From NCBI GenBank assembly GCA_035628875.1, contig DASPIZ010000020.1, forward strand, positions 44,848 through 108,847: 64,000 nt of DNA. Reading direction: 5' to 3'. The stretch comes from Ohtaekwangia sp035628875 (GTDB lineage Bacteria; Bacteroidota; Bacteroidia; Cytophagales; Cyclobacteriaceae). The notes beneath the pieces were generated by a model. It saw only the letters and a program-made list of their open reading frames with translations. It was not told where the DNA came from and made no database searches. Numbering within the stretch: position 1 is the first letter of the stretch; every line of letters begins with the position of its first letter. The position numbers were made by a program, and so were the translations under genes. Shown piece after piece: positions 16,881-24,579 of the stretch.

Positions 16881-16889
16881 TTTCCACAT

Positions 16890-16905
16890 TGTTTCACGTG
16901 GAACG
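16890..16905 (-). promoter_or_regulatory. parS: parS-like site 1 (ParB binding)
   Basis: On the minus strand it reads CGTTCCACGTGAAACA, which differs from the bacterial parS consensus TGTTNCACGTGAAACA only at the first base. The central CACGTG palindrome is intact. It sits in the 109-base gap between mnmG and ybeY. Confidence 0.75.
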
Positions 16906-16918
16906 TCAGTAACATTCA

Positions 16919-17365
16919 TCAGACGAACGTTTCACGTGGAACAGTCGGCAAAGATAGACACGCTTCTTCCTTTTTACGCATGAGAGCCTTGTTTCGCTCG
17001 CCTTTGTCAGAATAACCAATGAGATGCAGAACGCCATGAATTATGACCCTGTGAAGTTCTTCCTGAAAGGGTCTGTTGAACTTCAAAGCATTTTCGTAAA
17101 CTCTGTCGATACTAATGAATATGTCGCCTTCTATGAAGTCATCGATTTCGCTGTGGTCAAAGGTGACGACGTCAGTGTATGTTGTGTGGTTTAAATACTG
17201 GATATTGATAGATCTTAGGTATTCGTCAGAACAAAAAACATAGTTGAGGCGGGAAAGGATTTTGTTCTCGTTACTAATAACGCCCTTTATCCAGGTGGAA
17301 GTTTTTCGAGATTGAGGAAGCTTGAATTTGATGCCTTCTGAGAAGAAATGGATTGAAGTGGACAT
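16919..17365 (-). CDS. ybeY: Endoribonuclease YbeY (rRNA maturation factor)
   Basis: A 148-residue metal-dependent RNase that acts in 16S rRNA 3'-end maturation and ribosome quality control. The zinc motif HGVLHLIGYSD (110-120) keeps His110 and His114, but the third ligand position, usually histidine, is Asp120. I recall the same replacement in other Bacteroidota YbeY proteins, so this is probably not decay. The family signature TDVVTFD (64-70) is present. Its start shares one base with the stop of the upstream kinase gene (TAATG). The 3' end contains a parS-like sequence. Confidence 0.9.
   Translation of the reverse strand: MSTSIHFFSEGIKFKLPQSRKTSTWIKGVISNENKILSRLNYVFCSDEYLRSINIQYLNHTTYTDVVTFDHSEIDDFIEGDIFISIDRVYENALKFNRPFQEELHRVIIHGVLHLIGYSDKGERNKALMRKKEEACLSLPTVPRETFV
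16928..16943 (-). promoter_or_regulatory. parS: parS-like site 2 (ParB binding), inside the ybeY 3' end
   Basis: On the minus strand it reads TGTTCCACGTGAAACG, matching TGTTNCACGTGAAACA except at the last base. It begins 23 bases past site 1 and lies within the last codons of ybeY, where it encodes residues 141-146 (part of TVPRET). Two such matches within 54 bases are very unlikely by chance. Confidence 0.75.
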
Positions 17366-17769
17366 TAGGCGTTCATGTAAAAACTCAATTCCACAACACG
17401 GCCATCTTCCTTGAATTCGACTTGATCAGAAAGATGTTTCATTAAAAATATTCCCCTTCCGCCGATTTTCTGAAGATTTGCTGGCTCTGTAGGATCTGGA
17501 AGATCCTGGTAATCGAACCCGTGGCCTTCGTCTTTTACAATAAACTTGATCAGGCTATCTTTTAGGGAAAGGCTTAGGAAGACGTTTTTCGTCTTATCAC
17601 CGGAATTCCCATGCTTAATGGCATTGTTTACGGCCTCAGTCACCGCGATCATAATATTCCCATAGATGTCATCATCTAGCTGAAATTTTTCTTTCGCATT
17701 ATCGATAAAACTTTCAATCATACGGATGTTTTCAATGATCGAAGGAACCTGGATACTAATTGTGTTCAT
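17365..17769 (-). CDS. RsbW/SpoIIAB-like ATP-binding protein (anti-sigma type kinase)
   Basis: A 134-residue GHKL-fold protein. The N box is TEAVNNAIKHGN (44-55), the G1 motif KDEGHGFD (79-86) and the G2 motif GGRGIFLMKHL (103-113), all intact, so ATP binding is likely. Proteins like this are serine kinases that bind sigma factors or phosphorylate STAS-domain antagonists. No STAS protein, PP2C phosphatase or sigma factor is encoded nearby, so the partner must lie elsewhere. It sits between the DUF4175 gene (17-base gap) and ybeY (one-base overlap). Confidence 0.85.
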   Translation of the reverse strand: MNTISIQVPSIIENIRMIESFIDNAKEKFQLDDDIYGNIMIAVTEAVNNAIKHGNSGDKTKNVFLSLSLKDSLIKFIVKDEGHGFDYQDLPDPTEPANLQKIGGRGIFLMKHLSDQVEFKEDGRVVELSFYMNA

Positions 17770-17786
17770 TGGGCAGTCTGCAATGT

Positions 17787-20700
17787 TTATTGGTTTCCCA
17801 TTCGTTTAAAATACTCATTAACTTCCTTCTTATAATAAGGATAGAGTTTTGGCGGAACGGTTTTTAGCAATTCTACTTCTTTTTCTTTTAGCCGCAAATA
17901 TTCTTCGAATGCCGCCGGAATTTCTTTGTCGTATTCCTTCGCAGTCTCTCCTTTTCTTTCTTCATCAAGGTCTTGTTCTCGCATTGATTTCTCTGATTCA
18001 AGAAGCCTTGTTAAAATATCCTCCTGCCTTTTGATCAACTGATCAGTTAATTGTTTGTTTACCAAATCCATTTCTGTCTGCTCCATTTTGCCAGGTATAT
18101 TACCCGGCAGCTTCCCGTCTTTCATTTTATTCTCCATTTCCTGAAGGGCTTTCCGAATGCGTTCCTGTTCTGCTGCCATTTCAGCAAGTTCCTCAGAAAG
18201 TGGGCGACCAGATTTACCACTGTTCTTCAATTGCTCGATTTTTTGGTTTAGCCGCTGTTGCATTTGACTAAGACTAGGCTTATTCTTTCCCTTGTTCGAT
18301 GGCTTGGCGTTGGCCATCATCTGCATCATCATTTCAAAATGATTGTCAAGCATAAGGGCAAGATTATTAATGGATGCCATGCTGGCTTGCATTTCGGTGG
18401 AGGCTTGAGGCTTCCGTCTTTCTTTATTTGACTCAATTACACGATCAAGGTGATTATTAAGTTCAGAAACTTCTTTTGTAACAATGGATCCCATAAACGG
18501 ATCTCGTTTTCCTAGAGCCAACAAGCTGTCTTCCAGAACTTTAGCGTCGTCTTTTAGCTTGATCTGATTTTGAGCAATCACATTAAACCGGGGATCATTT
18601 GGGGTTAATTCACCAAACTGTTTCATCAAACCTTCCTGATCGTAGGATAACTTTACCAAGCCGTGAATAATCTGTCGCAAACTCTCCAGGTTCTCCATTT
18701 CCATTTCCATCTCCATCGAAGATTGTGACTGCTGCATTTGATCTTTCATTTGCTGCATTTTTTGAAGAGAATTATTTTGTGGAGATTTCGACTTCGCGGG
18801 TTCATTATTTTCTAATAATTCCTTACTCATTTCTTGTTCCTGGAGGATTTCATCCATGCTTTCCTTTAGTTCGGAGTTTTCATTCTTGTGCAATTCTTCA
18901 CCTAATTTCTCTAATTCATCAAGTGCTTTGTCGTTGTCTTTTTGTTCTTCAATCAATTTCTCCTGTTCCCTCGCGAGTGATTCACTTTGTTTTTTCGACG
19001 CTGCTTCTTTTTCTTCTTTATTTTCTTTCGTCCGCCTATTATTTTGTTGTTCCAGGGATTCGGTTTTTTCGAGCAGTGATTTCTGTTTCTGAATCTGATC
19101 GTCAAGATTTTTTATGGCCTGATCCATTTTATAGTCGTACTGCAATTCCTTAAACAACTGGAGCGCGCGCTCTAATTCCTTTTCTAAATTCTGTGTGTTC
19201 TGATTTAATTTGTTCATCAATTTTGTCAAATCATTCACATCAGTATTTTCTTTAAGTAATCGCTGGAGCTCTTCAAAAAGTTTTTTTGTTTCGTCATCCA
19301 ATAGTTCGTCCATTAGCTTTTGAATCTGTACAGCCTTTTCACGAATTCGTTCGTTTTGTTCCGTAAAAGCTTCCTTCTTTTCTTCGAGCAGTTTATTCTC
19401 CTCTCTTAATTTTTCGATCTCTTTAGCAAGGGTATTTTTTTGTTGAATAATATCTTCCAGCATTTTTTTATCCTGCCAGTTAAGGTTCTGTTTTCCTTTT
19501 AATTTTTGGTTGGCATTTTCAATCTGGTCCTGTAATTTTTGTGCCTTTCCAACGCTTTGATCAATTTGTTTTTCGGTTTGATTTTGGGAGCGTTTAATTT
19601 CAGCAACGAGACTTTCAGCAGAGGGAACTAAGAAATTATATACACTTGTCTTGCTTGATTTTTTTCCATTGATCCCATCATTATCCCAGACCTGGAGATA
19701 ATATTCCAACGTTGTGTTAGGCCGAAGCTGCAATGAATCCAATGACCAGTTATAGTAAAAACTTTGTTGAAGTTGGTTCTTTACAATTGGTATAGGAATC
19801 GTTTTGGATAGAACGACTTTCTGTCGTTGATCTTTAATATTATAATGTAATGCTAAATGACTAAGACCATAGTCGTCGCCAACGATTCCACCGAGCATTA
19901 CCCTTTTGTATAGGATAGAGTCTTCCAGGTTCGTGACTGAAACGGTTGGGTATTGATCCTTGATTACGTCGATACTGTATTGAATTTTGTCCTTGTTGAT
20001 GCTGTTTTCATTTTGAAGCCACACGCGATACTGATCTGTGTTTCTGATTTGCTTTTTAAACATAAACGTTTGATCATTAACCATTTGGAACGAATGCTGG
20101 CTGCTATCAGTCTGAAATTGAATGCTAGCGCGATCCGCATAAGTAGTGGAAAGCTTCCAGGTGACTATCGTCCCTTCGGGTATTTCCAGATTTCCAGCAT
20201 TGATCAACTCTTCATTTTCTCGCTGAACATAACGCGGATATGACAAAGCAATTTTAAACTGGGTTAACTCTGGCCTATTATGTAGTGCGATCTCGTAAGG
20301 GTCTGAAAAGAAACCAGCTGCTTCGAGCTGAAAGGTTACCGGTCCCTGAAGATTGTCGAATGTATATTCAAAGTTTCCGTCTCCTTTTGTTTCTATTTTG
20401 AAGCGCTGATTGTCTGTAGTCAGATAAACATCCTGCGGTAAAGCAGATCCTGTTATTTTAACATGAAGCGTAAAGTCTTCATTGTAGTAAGCATCAAGAG
20501 AATTATTTTCTACGATGAAGTTAAAAGGAGCCTTCGGAGAATATGCTTTATTAAAGTTGACAAGCCGAACAGTACTTTGTGTAATGATGCTTCCATTAAT
20601 CAGTAAAATAAGAATGATCAGTAAAAGCGGAACGAGCAGAAATTTTAAATACTTTTTGTTTCCCTTCAGATCTATGATTCCCTCAAAGGACACGGGTTCA

Positions 20701-21101
20701 AATTCAATGGCCTTCTGATGCAGACTTGCATATGCAAGTGAATCATTTTTTAAAGCACTAAGTTGAATAAAATTCAGCAGGCGGTCTTTCACGGTTGGCA
20801 TCTGGCGGCCAATAATCGTTGCACTTTCTTCCTCATTCAATCCTCTGTTGATAAACCACCATTGCAATGGTTCACGAAGAAATTTATAGATGCAATAAAA
20901 TGCAACCACAAAAAAAGTGGCGAAAATGAGCAGCCGCATCCAGGTATCCAGCCACAGGTTGTGTTCTATTACGGCGGCAAGCAAAAAGTATCCGAGAAGG
21001 ATAGATAAGGAAAGGATTAATCCCCGGACAAAGATGTTCAGGTAATACTTTTTTTTGAAAGACTTAATTTTTTCCTGAACGCGTTCGACCCCTGATCCCA
21101 T
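17787..21101 (-). CDS. DUF4175-family large membrane protein with long coiled coil
   Basis: A 1104-residue protein. It has two or three N-terminal membrane segments (about residues 25-80 and 150-175), a region of beta-rich domains (about 190-480) and then a very long charged, glutamine- and glutamate-rich coiled coil (about 500-1000) with methionine-rich stretches such as QKMQQMKDQMQQSQSSMEME. The domain order and length fit the DUF4175 family found in Bacteroidota. Function is unknown; an envelope scaffold is plausible. The ATG at 21101 is preferred over a TTG six bases earlier. It heads the operon running into the kinase, ybeY and possibly mnmG. Confidence 0.8.
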   Translation of the reverse strand: MGSGVERVQEKIKSFKKKYYLNIFVRGLILSLSILLGYFLLAAVIEHNLWLDTWMRLLIFATFFVVAFYCIYKFLREPLQWWFINRGLNEEESATIIGRQMPTVKDRLLNFIQLSALKNDSLAYASLHQKAIEFEPVSFEGIIDLKGNKKYLKFLLVPLLLIILILLINGSIITQSTVRLVNFNKAYSPKAPFNFIVENNSLDAYYNEDFTLHVKITGSALPQDVYLTTDNQRFKIETKGDGNFEYTFDNLQGPVTFQLEAAGFFSDPYEIALHNRPELTQFKIALSYPRYVQRENEELINAGNLEIPEGTIVTWKLSTTYADRASIQFQTDSSQHSFQMVNDQTFMFKKQIRNTDQYRVWLQNENSINKDKIQYSIDVIKDQYPTVSVTNLEDSILYKRVMLGGIVGDDYGLSHLALHYNIKDQRQKVVLSKTIPIPIVKNQLQQSFYYNWSLDSLQLRPNTTLEYYLQVWDNDGINGKKSSKTSVYNFLVPSAESLVAEIKRSQNQTEKQIDQSVGKAQKLQDQIENANQKLKGKQNLNWQDKKMLEDIIQQKNTLAKEIEKLREENKLLEEKKEAFTEQNERIREKAVQIQKLMDELLDDETKKLFEELQRLLKENTDVNDLTKLMNKLNQNTQNLEKELERALQLFKELQYDYKMDQAIKNLDDQIQKQKSLLEKTESLEQQNNRRTKENKEEKEAASKKQSESLAREQEKLIEEQKDNDKALDELEKLGEELHKNENSELKESMDEILQEQEMSKELLENNEPAKSKSPQNNSLQKMQQMKDQMQQSQSSMEMEMEMENLESLRQIIHGLVKLSYDQEGLMKQFGELTPNDPRFNVIAQNQIKLKDDAKVLEDSLLALGKRDPFMGSIVTKEVSELNNHLDRVIESNKERRKPQASTEMQASMASINNLALMLDNHFEMMMQMMANAKPSNKGKNKPSLSQMQQRLNQKIEQLKNSGKSGRPLSEELAEMAAEQERIRKALQEMENKMKDGKLPGNIPGKMEQTEMDLVNKQLTDQLIKRQEDILTRLLESEKSMREQDLDEERKGETAKEYDKEIPAAFEEYLRLKEKEVELLKTVPPKLYPYYKKEVNEYFKRMGNQ

Positions 21102-21212
21102 AATCAATTAGTTCTTTAATCTTAGAAACGCAACAAACACCTGGGAAGTTAAGGAAAGAAAGATTAGTCGTAAAGTTTTTTACTGTGAAAACCCGCGTAA
21201 AGATTGTGACTG

Positions 21213-21602
21213 TCAGTCGGTCGGGAAATCGGAAGGTTTGTATGGATTCTCCCAGGCAAATTCCTTCTCGAAATATTCAATCACATGCATTTTCAAAAGC
21301 TTTTCCTGTTCTAACAAATCGAAGTGAGGGAGCTTTTTCACCACGCGCCAATGCGGCCAGCCATCTTTGTCTAGGCCTTCCAACTCATAATAGCCACAAA
21401 GGCTTAACGTTTTGCAAATGCCGATGTGTATCAAATCCTGTTTTTCTTCTTTGCTGAATACCCGGTTTCCTTTACCAAGTTCCTGTACGCCGATTAAAAA
21501 AAGGACACCATTGAGGTCCTTTGGTTTTTTGCCGATGGTATTTTCAAGATCGGCGAGCAGCGCGGCCCACGTACGATCCAATTCTAGGTCTCGTTTAAAC
21601 AT
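21213..21602 (-). CDS. Conserved small cytoplasmic protein, function unknown
   Basis: A 129-residue soluble protein with no signal or membrane segment. The start at 21602 (MFKRDLELDRTW) is favoured because the ATG overlaps the stop of the AhpD-like gene by eight bases and the 21 residues that could precede it overlap that gene in another frame. Seen: a likely helical core LNGVLFLIGVQELGKGNRVF and KEEKQDLIHIGICKTLSLCGYYEL, then an aspartate- and tryptophan-rich tail. The overlap implies co-translation with the AhpD-like protein. I do not recognise a domain. Confidence 0.75.
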   Translation of the reverse strand: MFKRDLELDRTWAALLADLENTIGKKPKDLNGVLFLIGVQELGKGNRVFSKEEKQDLIHIGICKTLSLCGYYELEGLDKDGWPHWRVVKKLPHFDLLEQEKLLKMHVIEYFEKEFAWENPYKPSDFPTD

Positions 21603-21936
21603 GTTGTAATTCCTCCCAATACTCGAAGGCCCTGCGAAGATGCGGAATAACGATGGTACCGCCAATTAGGGTAGCGACGCCCATGGCTTCATGGACCTCT
21701 TCCGTTGAAAAGCCGACCTCCTTACATTTTCCCAAATGATATTTAACACAGTCGTCACATCGTAACACCAGCGAACAAGTAAGACCAATTAGTTCTTTCG
21801 ACTTAACATCGAGGTGGCCGGGCGCATAAGCATTTGTATCCAGGTTAAAAATCCTTTTTATGATGAGGCTATCAGAAACGCTGATTTTCTCATTCATTTT
21901 GGACCTATACGTATCAAAATCCTCGACTAATCCCAT
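21595..21936 (-). CDS. AhpD/carboxymuconolactone decarboxylase family protein
   Basis: A 113-residue all-helical protein of the CMD/AhpD fold. The redox motif is LRCDDCVKYH, with Cys60, Cys63 and His67 in the AhpD-type arrangement, followed by an EVHEAMGVATLIGG helix. AhpD-like proteins pass electrons to peroxiredoxins, so a peroxidase or thiol-disulfide role is likely; decarboxylase activity is not. It overlaps the downstream unknown gene by eight bases. Its promoter must lie in the gap shared with comF, which contains a parS-like inverted repeat. Confidence 0.88.
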   Translation of the reverse strand: MGLVEDFDTYRSKMNEKISVSDSLIIKRIFNLDTNAYAPGHLDVKSKELIGLTCSLVLRCDDCVKYHLGKCKEVGFSTEEVHEAMGVATLIGGTIVIPHLRRAFEYWEELQHV

Positions 21937-21964
21937 ATTGTATCAATCCGTTTTAAGTTCAAAA

Positions 21965-22003
21965 TGTTCCACGCATACGATCAACTTTGCAAATCGTGGA
22001 ACA
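21965..22003. repeat. Inverted repeat with arms identical to a parS half
   Basis: Arms TGTTCCACG (21965-21973) and CGTGGAACA (21995-22003) are perfect complements, separated by 21 bases. Each arm equals the first nine bases of parS-like site 2 (16928-16943). It lies in the 109-base gap between the divergent AhpD-like and comF genes, where both promoters must be. It could be an RNA hairpin, an operator, or a stretched ParB half-site pair. Confidence 0.6.
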
Positions 22004-22045
22004 TATTTTAAATTTAACTACAAGTTGTCTGCAAATATATCGTTA

Positions 22046-22741
22046 ATGCAAAAGGTATCATTCGAAACGATCTTTAATGATTTTGTTTCTCTTTTCTACC
22101 CACGCTATTGCCTGGGGTGTTCCGGGTCACTTGTAAAAGGTGAGGATGTAATCTGTTCGCGATGCATGCTTGAAATGCCGCAAACAAATTATCATCTGGA
22201 ACAGGTAAATCCACTTCAGCAACGTTTTCTCGGCCGGCTGGATGTTCAATTGATATCCGCGCTTTTCAGGTTTAGCAAAAACGGCGTGATCCAACATCTA
22301 CTTCATGAGCTAAAATATAAGCGTCATCCGGAAATCGGAATCATGCTTGGAAATCTGTACGGACATAAACTTAAAGATTGCACCCGCTCCTTGGATCTTA
22401 TCGTTCCGGTTCCGCTTCATCCGTCCCGTTATAGAAAACGAGGCTATAACCAAAGTGCCATGTTTGCCAAGGGATTGTCGGACACACTCAACATTCCGTA
22501 TTCCGACCATATTCTGAAGAGAAGTACCAATACGCTTACACAAACGAAAAAAACAAAATTGAGACGGTGGGAAAATGTAAGCTCGGTTTTTCAGCTCGCC
22601 GATGAGCAGCAGATAAAAAATAAAAATCTATTATTGGTTGATGATGTAATTACGACAGGAGCAACGCTGGAGGCATGTGGCACGGTTTTACTCGGCCACG
22701 GATGTAAGTCGTTAAGTATAGTTTGTATTGCTGAAGCGTGA
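22046..22741 (+). CDS. comF: ComF family phosphoribosyltransferase-like protein
   Basis: A 231-residue protein. An N-terminal zinc ribbon uses Cys22, Cys25, Cys37 and Cys40, and the C-terminal phosphoribosyltransferase fold carries the PRPP loop VDDVITTGA at 198-206. ComF acts with the DNA-uptake machinery in competent bacteria, probably handling single-stranded DNA in the cytoplasm. The ATG at 22046 was chosen because the zinc ribbon begins soon after it and the preceding 62 codons overlap the divergent AhpD-like gene. A strong hairpin terminator follows 15 bases after the stop. No other competence gene is close. Confidence 0.88.
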   Translation: MQKVSFETIFNDFVSLFYPRYCLGCSGSLVKGEDVICSRCMLEMPQTNYHLEQVNPLQQRFLGRLDVQLISALFRFSKNGVIQHLLHELKYKRHPEIGIMLGNLYGHKLKDCTRSLDLIVPVPLHPSRYRKRGYNQSAMFAKGLSDTLNIPYSDHILKRSTNTLTQTKKTKLRRWENVSSVFQLADEQQIKNKNLLLVDDVITTGATLEACGTVLLGHGCKSLSIVCIAEA

Positions 22742-22755
22742 TGCGATCTAAAACA

Positions 22756-22780
22756 AAGAACCCCGACAAGCGGGGTTCTT
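22756..22780. terminator. Bidirectional Rho-independent terminator
   Basis: A perfect ten-base stem AAGAACCCCG/CGGGGTTCTT with a five-base loop (ACAAG). It is flanked by AATATTTTT on the plus side and TTTGTTTT when read on the minus strand, so it can stop transcription from both comF and gldJ, which converge here. Confidence 0.9.
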
Positions 22781-22801
22781 AATATTTTTCCGGAGTTAGA
22801 C

Positions 22802-24022
22802 TTAGTAATTAGAACCGGCGCGTATCATCGCACAGCGGAAGCCAATTGTAGCCGTTGCAGAATCATAGTCAAGGAACCTTCTTGTTCCGGGAGACATCCA
22901 GTAAGCAACATCTTTCCAGCTACCACCTTTGTACACTCGGGCGCGATCGGTAATCAAGGAAGTAAAGGCTTCCGGATTTTGTTCAAAATCGCTATTGTAA
23001 CCTGAAGACGGATCAAGGAAACCATCTCTGCGGATAGGGTTCAAATCATCAAAATCCTGGTACGATGTCGGACGATAGGTATCCTGCACCCACTCACTTA
23101 CGTTACCCGCCATGTTATAAAGGCCGTAATCATTTGGTGGATACTCATAGATATATGAAGTGATGAGTGCTCCGTCGTTTAATCTACCCGCTATACCTGC
23201 GTAGTCGCCACGACCACGCTTAAAGTTTGCCAGCATGAAACCCATTTGTTTTCCATAAGGATTACGAACGGCGTGACCATCCCAAGGGTAAATACGTTGG
23301 TGCGTTTGCATTTCTTCCAGCCACTGTGTACCGATGAGGGCTTGTGCCGCATACTCCCACTCTGCTTCAGTTGGCAGGCGATAAGCAGGAACAACAATAC
23401 CAGATTCCAGCGGAATACGGCCATCGCTTTCGGCATATTCTTCACCGGCATTTTCTGCCAGCTTAACGTTTACTGCACGGGTTCTCCAGATTGAATAGGC
23501 ACTTGCCTGACTCCAGCTCACACCCACAACCGGGAAGTAGCGAAAGCCTGGATACCTTAAATAATGATCAACGTAAGGATCATTGAATGCGAGTTTTCCA
23601 ACCCAAACCGTTGTATCAGGTAGCGCATTTTGATATGCCTCCTGTGACGAATCTTTTGCAAGGTAATGCAGATACTCCAACCAGTGGATATTTGCAACTT
23701 CACTTTCGTCCATATAGAAAGAAGCTACTGAAACAGTTCTTTCAACGTTGTCACGATAAGACATGACATCCTCCTCAAAGGAGCCCATAACAGCCCGGCC
23801 GCCTTCAATGAATACCATGTTAGGTGCTTCCGGCTGACCCTCGTAGGGATTCACCATAAATCCACCCTGATCTTCATCATTATAAGCCAAGCCTGTTGCC
23901 GAACTTACTTGCCCTGGGTTTTGTGCATTAGGCTTACCTCCCTTGCCGCCAAAAAGTGAACAAGCGGACAGGGCAACTGATCCGCCAACCACATACAAGA
24001 GAACCCTGAAAGAATACTTCAT
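22802..24022 (-). CDS. gldJ: GldJ-like gliding motility / type IX secretion lipoprotein (SUMF1 fold)
   Basis: A 406-residue lipoprotein with lipobox SAC at Cys21 and a formylglycine-generating-enzyme (SUMF1) domain: MVFIEGGRAVMGS, SFYMDESEVAN, ALPDTTVW, RYPGFRYFPVVGVSW, YRLPTEAEWEYAAQ, YNMAGNVSEWVQDTY and the closing VYKGGSWKD, RRFLDYDSATATIGFRCA. The segments around ALPDTTVW and PVVGVSW resemble GldJ more than GldK. GldJ is an outer-membrane-associated lipoprotein that supports gliding and type IX secretion. It is a single gene here, without gldKLMN. It lacks the cysteine pair needed for enzymatic FGE, as expected for Gld proteins. Assignment to GldJ rather than another SUMF1 lipoprotein rests on my memory of these motifs. 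Confidence 0.75.
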   Translation of the reverse strand: MKYSFRVLLYVVGGSVALSACSLFGGKGGKPNAQNPGQVSSATGLAYNDEDQGGFMVNPYEGQPEAPNMVFIEGGRAVMGSFEEDVMSYRDNVERTVSVASFYMDESEVANIHWLEYLHYLAKDSSQEAYQNALPDTTVWVGKLAFNDPYVDHYLRYPGFRYFPVVGVSWSQASAYSIWRTRAVNVKLAENAGEEYAESDGRIPLESGIVVPAYRLPTEAEWEYAAQALIGTQWLEEMQTHQRIYPWDGHAVRNPYGKQMGFMLANFKRGRGDYAGIAGRLNDGALITSYIYEYPPNDYGLYNMAGNVSEWVQDTYRPTSYQDFDDLNPIRRDGFLDPSSGYNSDFEQNPEAFTSLITDRARVYKGGSWKDVAYWMSPGTRRFLDYDSATATIGFRCAMIRAGSNY

Positions 24023-24315
24023 TTGATAGTTGAGTTTAATCCGAAATGCTAAGTAAAACGATAATCACATGTTTTCCAAGTAGTCGCAAGGTTATCGATC
24101 AATCTGTAGTAAAAGTGAAAGACAAGTTTATGACCCGAAACAAACCCTGGATACGGATAATCTTTTAACGCCTTTCAGGCTTCGCTATTGTATTGAGAAA
24201 TAAAATCCAGTTTTGGGAAGGACCACTCTGGATGAAATGGCGTTTAAGCGAAAAAAACAACGATAAACAGCGTGGCATAGATTTTCCTTTTATCCTCCCC
24301 CAAAGGTGAAATTGT

Positions 24316-24579
24316 ATGCTGACTTTAGATGACTTTCGTGTTATGACATTTGAAAAGAAGTGCGATGTAATTACATTTTATGGTAATTATCTCCTTCAAC
24401 GCACTTTGGCTGATTGTAAGGTTTTTCTTTATTATGCAGGCGGATTTTATATCGAAGTGTTCTACTCACCCAAACACCAAAAGGTTTTAATGATCAATGC
24501 CTTTGATAAGGCCATTGGTCTTGAGCCCTATCTGGATAAGATTTCGTTGGAAGATTTAACGGTTGGACCTGCCATCTGA
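24316..24579 (+). CDS. Small conserved hypothetical protein
   Basis: An 87-residue soluble protein, probably alpha/beta: FEKKCDVITFYGNYLLQRT, KVFLYYAGGFYIEVFYSP and a C-terminal LEPYLDKISLEDL. The pattern of one acidic start, a phenylalanine/tyrosine-rich strand region and an LEPYL tail recalls a small Bacteroidota family of unknown function. The last 52 bases overlap the 3' end of mfd on the opposite strand, which is unusual but possible. The gap of 293 bases upstream, to gldJ, contains no other gene that I can support. Confidence 0.65.
   Translation: MLTLDDFRVMTFEKKCDVITFYGNYLLQRTLADCKVFLYYAGGFYIEVFYSPKHQKVLMINAFDKAIGLEPYLDKISLEDLTVGPAI

Noticed and set aside
22802..24022. Calling the SUMF1 lipoprotein GldK
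   Set aside because: The segments around the ALPDTTVW and PVVGVSW blocks resemble GldJ more closely, and no gldLMN follow it.
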